A DNA stretch of 64,000 nucleotides. It comes from Solicoccozyma terricola. Taxonomy: Eukaryota; Basidiomycota; Tremellomycetes; Filobasidiales; Piskurozymaceae. The first letter of the stretch is position 1. Each line of letters opens with the position of its first letter. The stretch covers positions 19,670 through 83,669 of the forward strand of contig BCLD01000017.1 in assembly GCA_001600875.1 (NCBI GenBank). The letters run 5' to 3'. The notes below the pieces were generated by a model, which had not been told where the DNA came from, ran no database searches, and worked only from the letters and a program-made list of their open reading frames with translations. A program made the position numbers and the translations under genes. Shown in pieces: positions 32,945 to 43,655 of the stretch.

Positions 32945-34260
32945 CTAACTACTCTCGCAGTGAGCCTTGTAAGCAACATCCGATAAAAGTTGTTCGAATT
33001 CTCCTGGGTTTGAGAGTTTGATCTTGCATAGCCATCCTACGTAGAAGAAGAAGAAGAAGAGGGGGAAAAACCAATGGGAATAACGGGGGAAAACGGAATA
33101 AAGTAAAAAAAATCCCCCAATGAGATGAAATATCAGTGAAACCGTTTTCGTTCCTCCGAGAAGTTGTGAGTGAGAATATGAGGAGGACGAGGACGAGGAC
33201 CACGCAAGGTCATCCCCCCCCCCCCCGCCTCACCCACACCCTCACCCACACCCCCACCCCCACCCCACACCCACACCCCCATCCACACCCACTCACCTCC
33301 AGTCTCACTCTCCTTGTTCAATAACGAAGCATGATCCGCCAATTGTTCATTAATCTCAGTAACAACACCGGAAAGTGGAGCGTAAATGTCTGAAGCTGCT
33401 TTAACTGATTCAACTGCACCCATTGTGTCTGGATTTTTACCCCGCCCCGCCGCGCGAAGAGAAAGAGAGAGAGAGGGAGAAAATAAAAGAGGAAAAGTCA
33501 CACCACCACCACATGAAAGGAAAATAGAAATGGTTTTTTGTTGAAAATGGAAAAGAAAAAGAAAAGGAACAAAAAACAAAAACAAAGAAAAAAGAGAAGA
33601 AAAAGAAATAAAAAGCAACGCCCAATCCCATCAGCAAATATCCCACACACACACACACACACACGAAACGTTCCTCCCCCAAAACCCCCCAACTCACCAC
33701 CTTTCACAACCTCTGATCCATTTTCCGGTAATTCAACAAAAACGACATCTCCTAAAGCCTTTTGAGCATAATCTGTGATACCGACTGTACCGATATTTGT
33801 TTGATCGTCAAATATGACATATTCGTGATCTGTAGTGTATCGTTTGGCTGTGTGTGGGGGGGGGGAGGGGGGTGATATAGAGAAGATGTTGGGAGATGGG
33901 AGATGGGAGATGGGAGACGGGAGATGGGAGACGGGAGATGGGAGACGGGAGACGAGGGAAGGGAGAGACGAGGGAAGTGAAGGGAGCCAGCGAGTGAACA
34001 CGATGATGAAACGAGGACAGACACGAACGAGGAAAGTAACCACAAACGTGTCAGTACGCATCACTTTCAGGCGTTAAGAACCCCCCCTGCCCGCCATCCC
34101 ATTCCATCCACCCTCCCCCCACCCCCCCACCCCCCCAACACTCACTAGTCAAAGTCCTAACAGCGAACCCAGACCTAAGCGACGCCGTACGAAGCTGGAC
34201 GATACTCCTATATCTAATAGGTCGAGTGACTGCGACGATGTTACGAAGAGAAGAAGCCAT
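32945..34260 (-). CDS. GCV3: Glycine cleavage system H protein (mitochondrial)
   Basis: ATG at 34258-34260. The first 35 residues are Arg/Ser-rich without acidic residues, a mitochondrial presequence ([17 protein letters not shown]). Later exons give [51 protein letters not shown] and [18 protein letters not shown], then [18 protein letters not shown] and AYKAHCESS, stop at 32945. The lysine in ESVKAA carries the lipoyl arm that shuttles the aminomethyl group between the P, T and L proteins. Introns are long for this window (the gene spans 1.3 kb for about 165 codons) and packed with simple repeats: CA runs, a GGGAGAT minisatellite, and a sense-strand G13 run at 33214-33226. Confidence 0.92.
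33891..33958. repeat. GGGAGAY minisatellite in a GCV3 intron
   Basis: About nine tandem 7-base units GGGAGAT or GGGAGAC on the plus strand (C-rich on the GCV3 sense strand). Regular GGG triplets every seven bases make a G-quadruplex-capable array. Confidence 0.85.
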
Positions 34261-34571
34261 GGTGCGTGTGTGTGTGTGTGTGTAGGGGTGTGTGTAGGGG
34301 GGTGTGGTGTGTGTGCGTGAGTGTGTGTGGATGGTGGGGGATACGGAAAGCGGATGGGTGAACGGGGAACGACGATGTGGAAAAAGGGAATGGGAAGCGA
34401 GATATTGGAAATCGGAGGGGAGTGACCGGAGGGGGTGGGTGGATGGTTGGCATGGATGACGTAATCAGGGAAGGGGAGGGATGACGTAATCAATGAATGG
34501 AGGGGAGGGGAGGGGAGGGGAGTGGTTCAACTGCAATCTACCCGTACACCGTACCGTACACCGTAGCAACC
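34261..34571. promoter_or_regulatory. GCV3-VPS25 divergent promoter with two 13-base TGACGTAA repeats
   Basis: GATGACGTAATCA occurs identically at 34455-34467 and 34480-34492, 25 bases apart. TGACGTAA is a CRE/ATF-type bZIP site. The region also has a GT-rich stretch (34264-34340) next to the GCV3 start and an AGGGG repeat (34499-34522) next to VPS25. Confidence 0.7.
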
Positions 34572-35886
34572 ATGCCATCATCCACCCTCCAATCAATAAC
34601 ATCCACAACAGGATTCATATACCCTCCCATATGGTCATTCCCACCGTTCTTCACGTATGTCCGTCCCCTTTCTACCTACCTAGAACCCACAGCTTCACAC
34701 GAACATACACCGCCCGCTTACCCACCCCGTATCCTTCACACACACACACACACACTCACAGTCCTCAACCTAATCCTCAAACATTCGCACATCAAACATC
34801 ACTATGGATCCAGCTTGTTATTTCATGGTGTCGTTTTCATAAAGTGTTTCAAATAGATGGAGAGGCTGTTGATGGTGGGGGTGGTGGTGGTGGTGGGGCG
34901 ATGGAGGTGTTTTATAATAAATCAATACAACGTGCGTTTGCTTTTTTTTTAAACAACTGTCCGTAGTTGGATTTCGAGTGTGTTCCACTCACGGTATACA
35001 GCAGACTAACAACTCCTCCCCCGGGTCTCTCTCTTTTGCTTACCAGGCAAATTACAAGGCAATTCAATCAAACAACTTTTAATACAAATGACAAAAGAAG
35101 GTAAAGTGTTTTTCCCCCAAAGTTCCCCTAATTACTCTAAATTACCTCGGGAAACTCATCAAAAGATTCGTTACTCTATTACATACAACTACCCATTCAC
35201 CGCGTCCACCGCGTCCACCCCATCCACCCCACCCCACCCCACCCCACCCAGGTCTCGCATCGCCAGACCCTTCAAAACAATCAGGCACATACTTGATATA
35301 CTGGAAGAAACCAGACGAATGGGGTACATTGATATATTCATGGGTTAGTGAGGAAAGGAGTTTTCTTTCTTCTTCTTCTTCTTCTTGTTGTGCGAATCGG
35401 AGACAAAGTAGGGAAGCAGGGAGGGGGACAACTTTTTACTGATTAGAGCGACACATCTGGGGAACGTTTTTCCCTGTTTTTCTCTTTTTCTTTTTTCTTT
35501 TTTTTCAATCGTTTCGGAACAACACGCTACAATTTCGAAATTCAAGGTGTTTGAAAATGGACTTGTAGGTTCAATCATGACGTTTTATGAATTAACAGAA
35601 GGTGATATGGCACATACAACCGGTGAGGTTCCACAAACCCCCCTAATTCCCAAGTCATCATCATCTATCATCATCACCACCACCACCAGGTAATCACGTC
35701 CTGATACTCGTCCTACCATGTTGTTTTTCTGTTTTTCTCTTTTTTTCAACCTCACCTCCACGACCAGAATTCCACCGAATGCCATATCCCCTCTTACGAC
35801 GATCATTAGAAACACTCGTCAAACAAGGGAAAGCACAGATATTTAAAGGTGAAGATGGATCGAGTGAGGGTGTAAAGTTTTTTTAA
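34572..35886 (+). CDS. VPS25: ESCRT-II subunit Vps25
   Basis: ATG 34572 opens with a short lead, then PIWSFPPFFT|PQPNPQTFAHQTSLWIQLVISWCR, the PPFF and QPN motifs of Vps25 that contact Vps22/Vps36. Later exons give LIQMTKEG, LASPDPSKQSGTYLIYWKKPDEWG, FENGLVGSIMTFYELTEGD and FHRMPYPLLRRSLETLVKQGKAQIFK, forming the two winged-helix domains; stop TAA 35884-35886. It functions on endosomes in sorting ubiquitinated cargo into multivesicular bodies. An insertion of eight glycines ([12 protein letters not shown]) sits between helices in the first domain. Introns contain CA, CAC and CCACC runs. An in-frame extension upstream of 34572 lacks conservation. Confidence 0.9.
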
Positions 35887-36389
35887 GAAAGGAAGAGGGG
35901 GGAGGCGGGAGGCGGGGCGGGGGATTACGACTTGTTGTACTACGGTCCTCTTTTGTTTTCGCTCGTTGAGTGGCATTTACGCTATACATTTCTTTTTAAC
36001 ATCACTTTTTTCTTTCTCTCTTTCAATGAAATGTCCTAGGCGGAATAACTCTTGCGACATTTCGTATTACAATTGTCTTTACAACTTGTCGTAGCATAGA
36101 AATCTCTTCTCTGAAGAGACACCCGCCCCCCCCCCCTTTTCCCGCCCCCTCCCGACCGGCGAACTCTCTCTGCTTTATGGATTTTTTAACCATTCTTCCC
36201 CTTTCACATCTTGTTGTCTGGTCAAGACCACCGGCTGGGATTCTCTTGTGAATTCGGAGAATCGTTGTTTCTTGATCTATGGGCGGTGGGCGGTGGGCAG
36301 TGGGCGGAGAGCAGAGGGTATTGGTAGGCAAGGGAAGCCGAGGATATTTCCAGCGATGAGAATGCTGCAATTGTTCTCCAGGGACAATT
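35887..36389. other. Convergent 3' region between VPS25 and the bZIP gene
   Basis: About 500 bases with T-rich stretches and a C12 run at 36128-36139. A frame on the minus strand (about 36023-36120) could be a further bZIP exon, but no phase-consistent acceptor was found. Confidence 0.4.
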
Positions 36390-38657
36390 CTATACACTCA
36401 CCATCATATTCTCATATTGCAATCGCTGTACTTGCACACTCAGCTTTGAATTGATCAGATCTGAAGCTTGTAGCTGACGAATGAGTGCCAAGTTTTCCCG
36501 GGATAGCTGCACTCCGGAAATCAATGTTAGCCCTTCCACATACCCAGCTACAAGCCTAACCCCCGGCCCGGTGGTCTCTATCCACACCCACCTTCTCATA
36601 CCTCGCTTTCTGATTCTCCCTACACTTCTTCGCAGCAGCTGCATTCCCTTCCTTTCGCTTCCTCGCAATCTCAGCGTCGATCTCCGCCTTTGTCATCACT
36701 CGATTCTCCTTGCGTGCAGCGGTGGTCACTTCTTCTTCAACGATGCTGGTGGATTTGCGCTTTCGGTTGGCAATGTCGGAGGCCGGAGGAAGAGGAGGAC
36801 AATTGGAGTGCGAGACACGACGTTGTTGACGGGTGGATGTCCGGGCGGTCGTGGTGGTGGTGGCGGCGGTGGCGGCGGCGGCGGCGGTAGGTGATGGGAA
36901 AAGGAATGGAGGTAGTTGTCGTAAATCCGGTTTCTGGTCGACGGCGTCTTTGGTCTGCATACTCGCCGCCGTCGCCGTCGCCGTCGCCGTCGCTTTTCGT
37001 TCGGATGCCAATGCTGAGCCTTCAGAAGAGGATGTGTAGGTTTTGATGGGGGTAGAGGAGAAGTGAGGGAGTCCATCGTCATCATCGTCCTCGTCCAGGA
37101 TCTTGAGAAGAAAAAAAAGAGGGGGAAGGGGGGGGGGGTCATCAGTTCGAGATTCCCACTCACGCCGACCTGTCAACCACTCACCTGCATCATCTCCGTC
37201 TCCTTCCCATCATACATCCCAGTAGACCACCCCCTTACGGCATAATCATCAATATCCCTATCCCATGAACCATGCAGCCGTTCCAAGTCCGCCAACATCA
37301 ACTCTGTCTCCCCTTCCAAATCCTTCCCTTTCCCCTTCTCCCCTTCCAGCCACCGTACACCCATCGTCGTCGCCGTCGCCGCCGTCGTCGGATCAGATTC
37401 GAATTCGGTGCTGAAATCGGCCATGTACCCTTCCACAGCACTCGCCGCCGCCGACATCAACGTATCACCGTAAACCGCCGACGCGTAAGCTCGATCGTCC
37501 GCTGTTGGGCCAAGAATGAATGGGAAGATGGTGGGCTCATCTAGTTGTGGTGTTGGATCTGAGGGTGTGGGAGCTGCTAATCCGGTGGTTGAGGAGGAAC
37601 AGACGGAGAGGTGGGCCGAATATGGACTGTAATCGATGTAGGCGGGTAAATCGGGGACAGGAGGTTGAGGTTGGACTGGAGGATATATCGCCCCCAGGGG
37701 GGTCAGATACGACTGAGTCATTACCCAGCCTCCCGTAGCTTCACCCTTCCGGAGAAACTCACAGTCAAACATCCCACTCTCAACATCCTCCAAGTGATTT
37801 CTCTTTTCTGTTCCTTCCCCTCGCTGCACCTCCCCTACCGCATCTCTCACTTTCTTCCCGATGCTGAGCATAGGAACCCTCCCATCGACTCTAAGTCCCT
37901 TGACTTTTTTCAAATCGCACGGCCATGAGCCACTATAACTTTCACTGACCTGTCCACCGCCGCCGTGGCCGCCGTCGCCGTCGCCGCTTGCGTTCGAGAC
38001 GAGAACCCCCCGGGAGTACTGCCAATCCGCAAGGAGGTCTGCTTTCTCCGCTGGTAGGAATGGACGAGCTGCATCTATCGTGTTCTTTGTAATTTGCTGG
38101 TTTGCTTTAACCTCGTCTATCGACTTGTCATCAACGGCGGCAGCGCCAGCGCCAGCGACAGCGGCAGCGGCGGTCGCGGGACTGTCACCCAGGCCTCCTC
38201 GTAATGCAACGACTTCCTCATACCAAGCACTTGCATAAATCGGCGTTCTCCGATATTTGAACGGATGTGGTGAGATGGATGGATTCGGGAATGTGGTGAT
38301 GAACGGTGGGATGGACGGTTGCTGGGAAGATGAGGATGTTGGTGACATGGTCGGTGAAGATGGTAATTGACTGAGTGTAGTGTTCGGAAGGAGGTTGGAA
38401 TCGATTGGCGGAGGTCGCTTCGCGCAGTTTGCACCTTCAACCTGTCGTTCTGTATCTTGATCTTTGGTGATATGTGGGGTAGATGAAATCACCATCGGTG
38501 ACGTTGTTGTTTCCCCGCTCCGTGTGATATCGATCGTCCTCTCTGGGTGTTGTAGCTTCGGCAACTGGTTTTGTGACTTTTGTATATGCGTGGTCCCGAT
38601 TTGACCGTGATCATTCTCTATTGGATCGATTACGGAATGAGAATCGGTAGACAGCAT
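36390..38657 (-). CDS. bZIP transcription factor with long disordered N-terminal region
   Basis: The long exon starts at ATG 38655-38657 (upstream the frame stays open but has no ATG). The first 480 residues are Ser/Pro/Thr-rich and disordered, with poly-Ala and Gly stretches encoded by GCC/GGC repeats. After two introns comes the bZIP: basic region NAAAAKKCRENQKARYEK, fitting N-x7-R, then a zipper LSRENLALIRQLQ...LSVQVQRLQYENMM with leucines roughly every seven residues. The intron at about 37102-37190 has a sense C11 run near its acceptor. The C-terminus is unresolved: the frame stops at 36390 after MMVSV, but ATGATG|GTGAGT is also a good donor, so a further exon may exist. The target genes are unknown; bZIP-type sites in neighbouring promoters make self- or local regulation possible. 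Confidence 0.82.
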
Positions 38658-39115
38658 AGTGTCAGGTTGTTGTGCGGTCCAGTAGGTGCTGTGGGCGCGC
38701 GGGGGGTCCGGCGATGTTACGCGACCTGTGGGGGTCGCTGGAGGATGTGTGTGCGAGTGATTTGGCCGTGCAGAGTGGTGGTTGAGACAGCGGAGGTAGC
38801 GGGTGGTCTGTATATCTGACGGATGAGCTGGGGCTAAGTTGCGGATGCGCCCTAGACACTGGGTCGATAGAGGATTATTTCCAAACAAGGCGGGATGATG
38901 ATATGACTGACCGACCGAACGTCGGCTCACATCCAGTCTTTTTTAATACTACGGGGAGGAAAAGAGTCCGACTGCCACCCCACCCACCCACCATCTATGG
39001 ATAAACCCCACCGCTACCCGGGATACCAGCAAATTCTAGTTACCAGCCGTTTGCCTCCTTGACCCATCGAAATGCATCCTAGATCGGGCGCGGGGCCCAG
39101 CCCAGATCTGCGGGG

Positions 39116-39220
39116 ATGTCCGGTCACGTGGTGGGGGGCAGTGGGAATCAGCGGACATCCGGAGGTGAGTAATGTCCGCTGTCACGTGTAACTCTTATGG
39201 GCGGGGGGACAATGACGTGT
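39116..39220. promoter_or_regulatory. Cluster of E-box, TGACGTG and inverted-repeat elements upstream of the bZIP gene
   Basis: CACGTG at 39125-39130 and 39183-39188, each preceded by ATGTCCG (39116 and 39173). CAGCGGACAT at 39149-39158 is the exact inverse of ATGTCCGCTG at 39172-39181, and TGACGTGTCA lies at 39213-39222. The cluster is about 460-560 bases upstream of the bZIP ATG and 3' of RPB8, so the bZIP gene is the likely target. Confidence 0.65.
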
Positions 39221-39373
39221 CAGTGGGACGTTCCCTATCCCAACCTCATAGGGATACAGTCAACACCCCGGTCCCGTCTCACAGCAGCCCCCATCATACC
39301 ATGCTCATAGTTGTACATCACCATATCCATATCCATTTATTACAAAACTATCCCCTCCTCTCCAACTCGGTCC

Positions 39374-39980
39374 TCACTTCCGCATCAACAGAAAGATATT
39401 CTCGCCGATGATGATGTTTTGCAAATGACGATATGATCCACGAAGCGCTAAAAGGAGACCTCCGAATGATATGTATGCCGTGCTATTCCACCGACCGTAG
39501 GGACACGATACGATACGATACGATACGATACGCAGGGAGGAGTCAGTGTGAGGGAGGTTATCAACAAGGATGCCACAGTGGGCACGGGGGGGGGCAACTT
39601 TCTCACGTCTGATCTGCTCCTCTTGCCGAGTCGTCGAATTTGTAGACCTGGTAGAAATTAGTACGGTGTATCAATGGTTTGATTATCTCTTTAAAAGGCC
39701 CCCTTCTCACGGATACTAGATCCTTGCCCTCACCTTTCCATGCATCACATAGTCATATTCCTCTGCCAATCCTTGCTCCCCACCTCTCCACATTTCCCTC
39801 TTCACCTCGCTCGATTTATCCCCACCACCCCTCGCTACCTCGGCGTCAGATTCAGGATTTAACGATCTCGCTAATGCGAGGGAGAACTTTTCTTTCGGTT
39901 TGAATTGGATGAGCTCGTTGGCGAGGTCGAGTGTTATGTTGACGTTGAGTGCTTCGGATTCAGCGGTGATGCGAGTGACT

Positions 39981-40019
<39 letters not shown>

Positions 40020-40262
40020 GGGGGGGGGAAAGAAAGTGGGGTCAGTACCCCCAACGAGCAAGGAAGACATTCACCATGATCATTCGTACATACCTCTGTC
40101 AAACTTCTTGCCATCCTTGTCAACCGACTGTCGAAGGTGAGAACATAACAGACGTCAGCTCCATAGCCCCCTTCCCCTCCTGCCTCTACCCCCAGCGTGA
40201 GCCGAACTCACCGATACGGTGAATCGCTCTTCGAAGCAGATGTTGGGTAGGTCTCCTGACAT
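39374..40262 (-). CDS. RPB8: RNA polymerase I/II/III shared subunit RPABC3 (Rpb8)
   Basis: Five exons from ATG 40260-40262: MSGDLPNICFEERFTVS, SVDKDGKKFDR, VTRITAESEALNVNITLDLANELIQF.., VYKFDDSARGADQT and TAYISFGGLLLALRGSYRHLQ...ENIFLLMRK, stop at 39374. This is the full Rpb8 order, including GEKF-like KEKFSLALARSLN and DYDYVMHGKVYKF. A Glu/Gly/Lys-rich insertion (about 25 residues) precedes AEEYDYVMHGK, as in other fungi. The intron before VTRI has a C-run (plus-strand G38, A, G9 at 39981-40028) touching the acceptor AG. The last intron holds C9 and a GATAC pentamer repeat. The product sits in the core of all three nuclear polymerases. Confidence 0.92.
39504..39532. repeat. GATAC pentanucleotide repeat in the last RPB8 intron
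   Basis: About five and a half tandem copies of ACGAT/GATAC; intronic because exons TT|AYISF join across it in phase. Confidence 0.85.
39981..40028 (-). repeat. Poly-C (sense) tract abutting an RPB8 3' splice site
   Basis: G38-A-G9 on the plus strand; on the RPB8 strand it is an almost pure C run whose last base immediately precedes the acceptor AG at 39979-39980, leaving no other pyrimidine mix between the tract and the exon. Confidence 0.92.
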
Positions 40263-40458
40263 CTCTATCCGTGGCTGATGTATGGTTGTTTGCTTGCAGA
40301 AAGTGGGTAACGTCTGACACAAAAATGGCCAATTCTGCGTTTTGTGGCTTAGATTACGTCAGCACACTTCTACAAAGAGAGCGACGTTGAAACAAAACTA
40401 CGTATAGATCGTCACCACCACCACCACCCCGCGCACACCTAGTTGTTATCCCTCCATC

Positions 40459-41241
40459 ATGCGTATTCAAGCATTCATTCCCGCCGCTACACGTACTACC
40501 ATCCGTCAATCAGCTAAATCACACGCACGTCACCTCCCACACCGTCACTCATCAACTTCTCCTAGACCCACTCCAGGCCACAACCTCAACCCCAACCCCA
40601 ACCCCAACCCCAACCCCAACCTCCTCTTTCACATTCCACCACCACCACCTCGCGATTTCCCACCCATATCAGAACGCCTAAAACCGCTCGTCCCTTTCCT
40701 CATCTACTGGACTGCACTCACATCCATCGCCTTCCATCTCCTTCGCGTACGTAAAGAAGCAGATGAACAGATGGAACGAAAGAATGCACAGATCTCGGTG
40801 TTGGAGGGATTAATTAGACGGTTGAAAGATCAAGGGAAGGTGGATGAGGTTGAGATTAATAGGGAGTTGGAGATGGTAGGATTGAGGGAGAGGAAGGAAG
40901 GGTATACGAATCTGGATATAGGGGAAGGTGGGAATGTAGGGTGGAGAGAGGTGTTGTTAGGGAGAAAACGAGTGAAGAAGAGCGAAGAGGAACAAGAAAA
41001 AGTTGCAGAGGATGAGTGGAGAGCTGGTAAGTTTATACAGACGGCAAAAAAAAAACGACGCGGTTTCTGAACGTCGCAGTGTAATTGATCCCCGGCGCTG
41101 ACTGAAATACCAACTTATCCAAAAGTCGTGAATTCTGCAACCGAGCATCTTAATCCACCTCCCACCCAACAATCAAGACCCCCTTCGGTCCCTGTCGATC
41201 AGCAGAAAAGAGCACCATCGGCGTCAGCATATGCAATGTGA
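40459..41241 (+). CDS. Unrecognised single-pass, probably mitochondrial, coiled-coil protein
   Basis: Two exons (40459-41026, 41126-41241) give 227 residues. The first 38 residues are rich in Arg, Ala, Ser and His with no acidic residue, a likely mitochondrial presequence. A hexanucleotide AACCCC repeat (40588-40620) encodes an Asn-Pro run. One hydrophobic helix (VPFLIYWTALTSIAFHLL, about residues 75-93) is followed by a charged helical stretch (KEADEQMERKNAQISVLEGLIRRL) and a Lys/Glu-rich tail. The layout suggests an inner-membrane protein with a matrix presequence and a coiled coil, such as small assembly factors, but no family is recognised. The frame after the stop is also partly open to about 41416 in another register. 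It is divergent from RPB8 with 196 bases between starts. Confidence 0.7.
40588..40620 (+). repeat. AACCCC hexanucleotide repeat coding for Asn-Pro
   Basis: Five perfect AACCCC units plus AAC, in frame, giving alternating Asn and Pro. Confidence 0.9.
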
Positions 41242-41912
41242 GATGGAAAAGATATCTAGAGGACGGGTGGACGGGGTAGTTTCGGAAGGGGCTTTGGACG
41301 AGTTGTCGAAGCGGTTCGAAGTGGGGAAGATCATGTGGACCCAGTCATCCTGGCTGTCACCGTCCGAAACCATTTCGGACATCCAGGGTTCGGGACGTCG
41401 CGCCTGTGATAGCTGATGGCTGATAGTAGACGGCGTGGCGTACTCTGGTGCGTGGCGCAGGAAGCTGCAAACTTTTGCAAGTGAAAGACTCGGTGATGGT
41501 CACCGACTAGTAACCACCTCTGCAGCACACAACACGAGGGTCGATAATCTAGGGCGGCATGCTGGACGAACGCATGATTGCCGGTCCGGGAACCGAACGA
41601 CAGAGACTCACCTCGCTGCCAGGTTCTACAATCACTGTACTGTTTGCGAATATTTCGCCATGCTGTGAGATATTCTACGGCCGTGCGTTCCCACTACGCA
41701 TCCGTGCCACCTTGTGCCCCCTGTCATTCCCAGCGCAGACTACCATCGAGCAGCATTCCACCACCCCTCCCTGAGCATCCCCTCACCGTCCATCCCTGTG
41801 GTCACGTGACAATTCATCCAGAGAGACAGCGCCGGCCACCTGGCATGCTCACCTACATCGCATCATCCTCCCGCTCTGCTCGTAGCTCAACCGTCTTTGC
41901 AGCAAGGTCACC
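41242..41912. other. Intergenic region upstream of OST3
   Basis: 670 bases without a supported gene. A palindromic TCACGTGA at 41802-41809 lies about 105 bases upstream of the OST3 start. Confidence 0.5.
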
Positions 41913-43350
41913 ATGCGCATATCCCTTCTCATAGGTGGCATCGCCACACTGACCACCGCTCTCGCTCTCCACGCCGACAAATGGAACTCTCTGGCAGCCA
42001 GCTCTTCCGACGGCGTGATCAAGCTCGATTCGACGACGTATGATGAGATATTAGCTGAGCCGAGGGAGTTTGGAATTGCGTTGCTCATGACGGCTTTGCC
42101 GGAACAATTTCAGTGTGCTCCTTGTCGGTGAGTAGAGGAGGGATACTGAACCACGATCATTCCAAGTTTTGGGAAAAGGGTTGTGTGCGTGCGTGTCTGT
42201 GTGTGTGTCTCCTAACGATCTTCCTTCGTGCATTGACAGCGAATTCGATCCTGTTTTCCGGACTGTATCCAAGAATTGGCAACGTCTGCCAGCTGAACAA
42301 AAGAAGGACGTTTTATTTGCTTCTCTTGATTTCCAAGATGGTCAAGCAATCTACCAGAGGGTGCGTTTCCTGCCGAGCCCACGGCCGGGGGGGGGGGGGG
42401 GATGGATGGCGCTTTGGAAAACGGGTGATGGGATATTAACCCTTTTTTCACCCCCCACACGTTGTAACAGCTTGGACTTCAAACTGCTCCTACGATGCAG
42501 TATTACCCTCCTACCACCCACAGCTCAAAGGCAAAGTCAAATTACGAGTTCCAACGTCTGTGAGCACCACCACGCAACCTTGCACCGAAACCCCTTTCAC
42601 GGACCCGATACTAACATTCTATTTCCTCAAACGACCCACCAGCGGCTTCTCCGTCGAAGCCTTCCACAACTGGCTCCGACCTCAAATCCCACACGAATTC
42701 ATCATTCAAAAACCATTCGACATTGTCCCTTACATCGTCCTCCCTCTCGTCGGTCTCCTCAGCTTGAGCATACTCGCAGTTTCATACCCATACATCTGGC
42801 CAATTCTTCAATCCAAGGTTATTTGGACGATAGCATCCCTTATTATTATACTCGTGTTCACTTCGGGACATATGTGGAATAGGATTAGAGGTGCGCCATA
42901 CACTGCTAATGGGCAGATTATCGCTGGGGGTTTCATGAACCAATTCGGAGCTGAGACTGATTTGGTTGCGGGACTTTGTGAGTTTCATCGTTCCAACGCT
43001 GCCGAGTATCATTGTCCCAACTTTTACCCTTGGTTCCACCCTAACCTCACCTCATGCTGACACTTGCATCCTTCAACGACACGAACAGACGGTACTCTCG
43101 CTCTGGCTACAATAATCCTAACACTCGTCATCCCTTCTATCAAATCACCTACCAAACAACGAGCAGCGACTTTCGCTTGGATGGGAGTGATGATCGTGTT
43201 GTTCAGTATTTTAGTCAAGTTGTTTAAAGTGAAGAATGGTGGTGAGTCAAGAGTCTCGAGTGTTTTGGGCAACAAGTGGTAGAGTTGATCACGGGTGTCT
43301 GAACTTTTGAACACTCGACAGGTTACCCATTCCGTCTGTTGTTTGGCTGA
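41913..43350 (+). CDS. OST3: Oligosaccharyltransferase subunit Ost3/Ost6
   Basis: Six exons. The N-terminus is a signal peptide (MRISLLIGGIATLTTALAL), then a lumenal thioredoxin-like domain with the redox motif CAPC (residues ~68-71, split from the next exon by an intron), VSKNWQRLPAE, LFASLDFQDGQ and APTMQYYPPT. After VEAFHNWLRPQIP come four membrane helices (IVPYIVLPLVGLLSLSILAV and following). A conserved NGQIIAGGF motif lies between them, and the end is GYPFRLLFG, stop 43348-43350. It binds nascent glycoproteins through mixed disulfides and helps site choice in N-glycosylation. One intron has G15 on the sense strand (42387-42401), an exception to the poly-C pattern elsewhere. Confidence 0.93.
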
Positions 43351-43655
43351 AATAGATGGAAGACGGATGGAGTGCCATGAGGATGATGATGTGCATGATA
43401 TGAGATACAGAGTTGATATGCAGAGCGAGCGAGCACTCATGCTCTGTTGCTGCTACTCCCGGCCACGGATACGTCATCGGGCGTCAGGATTAGCCATTTA
43501 ATAATAATTAATGGGCGGATAGGGATGGTCTCAATACTGTGTTCAGTTGATTCCATCCTCGTCCTCACCTCACGACATTGGGCCTGTCAGCCTCTCAGTC
43601 ACCACCACCGTTCCACCGCCGAGACCTCATCCAGCCTACAGACGACCCCGCTTTC

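Noticed and set aside
36023..36120. Extra zipper-like exon for the bZIP gene
   Set aside because: The frame EEISMLRQV looks suitable, but no acceptor gives the needed phase from the ATGATG donor.
40588..40620. Telomere-like AACCCC repeat
   Set aside because: It is in frame inside a gene, only five units long, and fungal telomeres of this group use a different repeat.
41300..41330. tRNA-like GGTTCGA B-box
   Set aside because: No matching A-box, acceptor stem or anticodon arm at the right distance; no other tRNA seen in the window.
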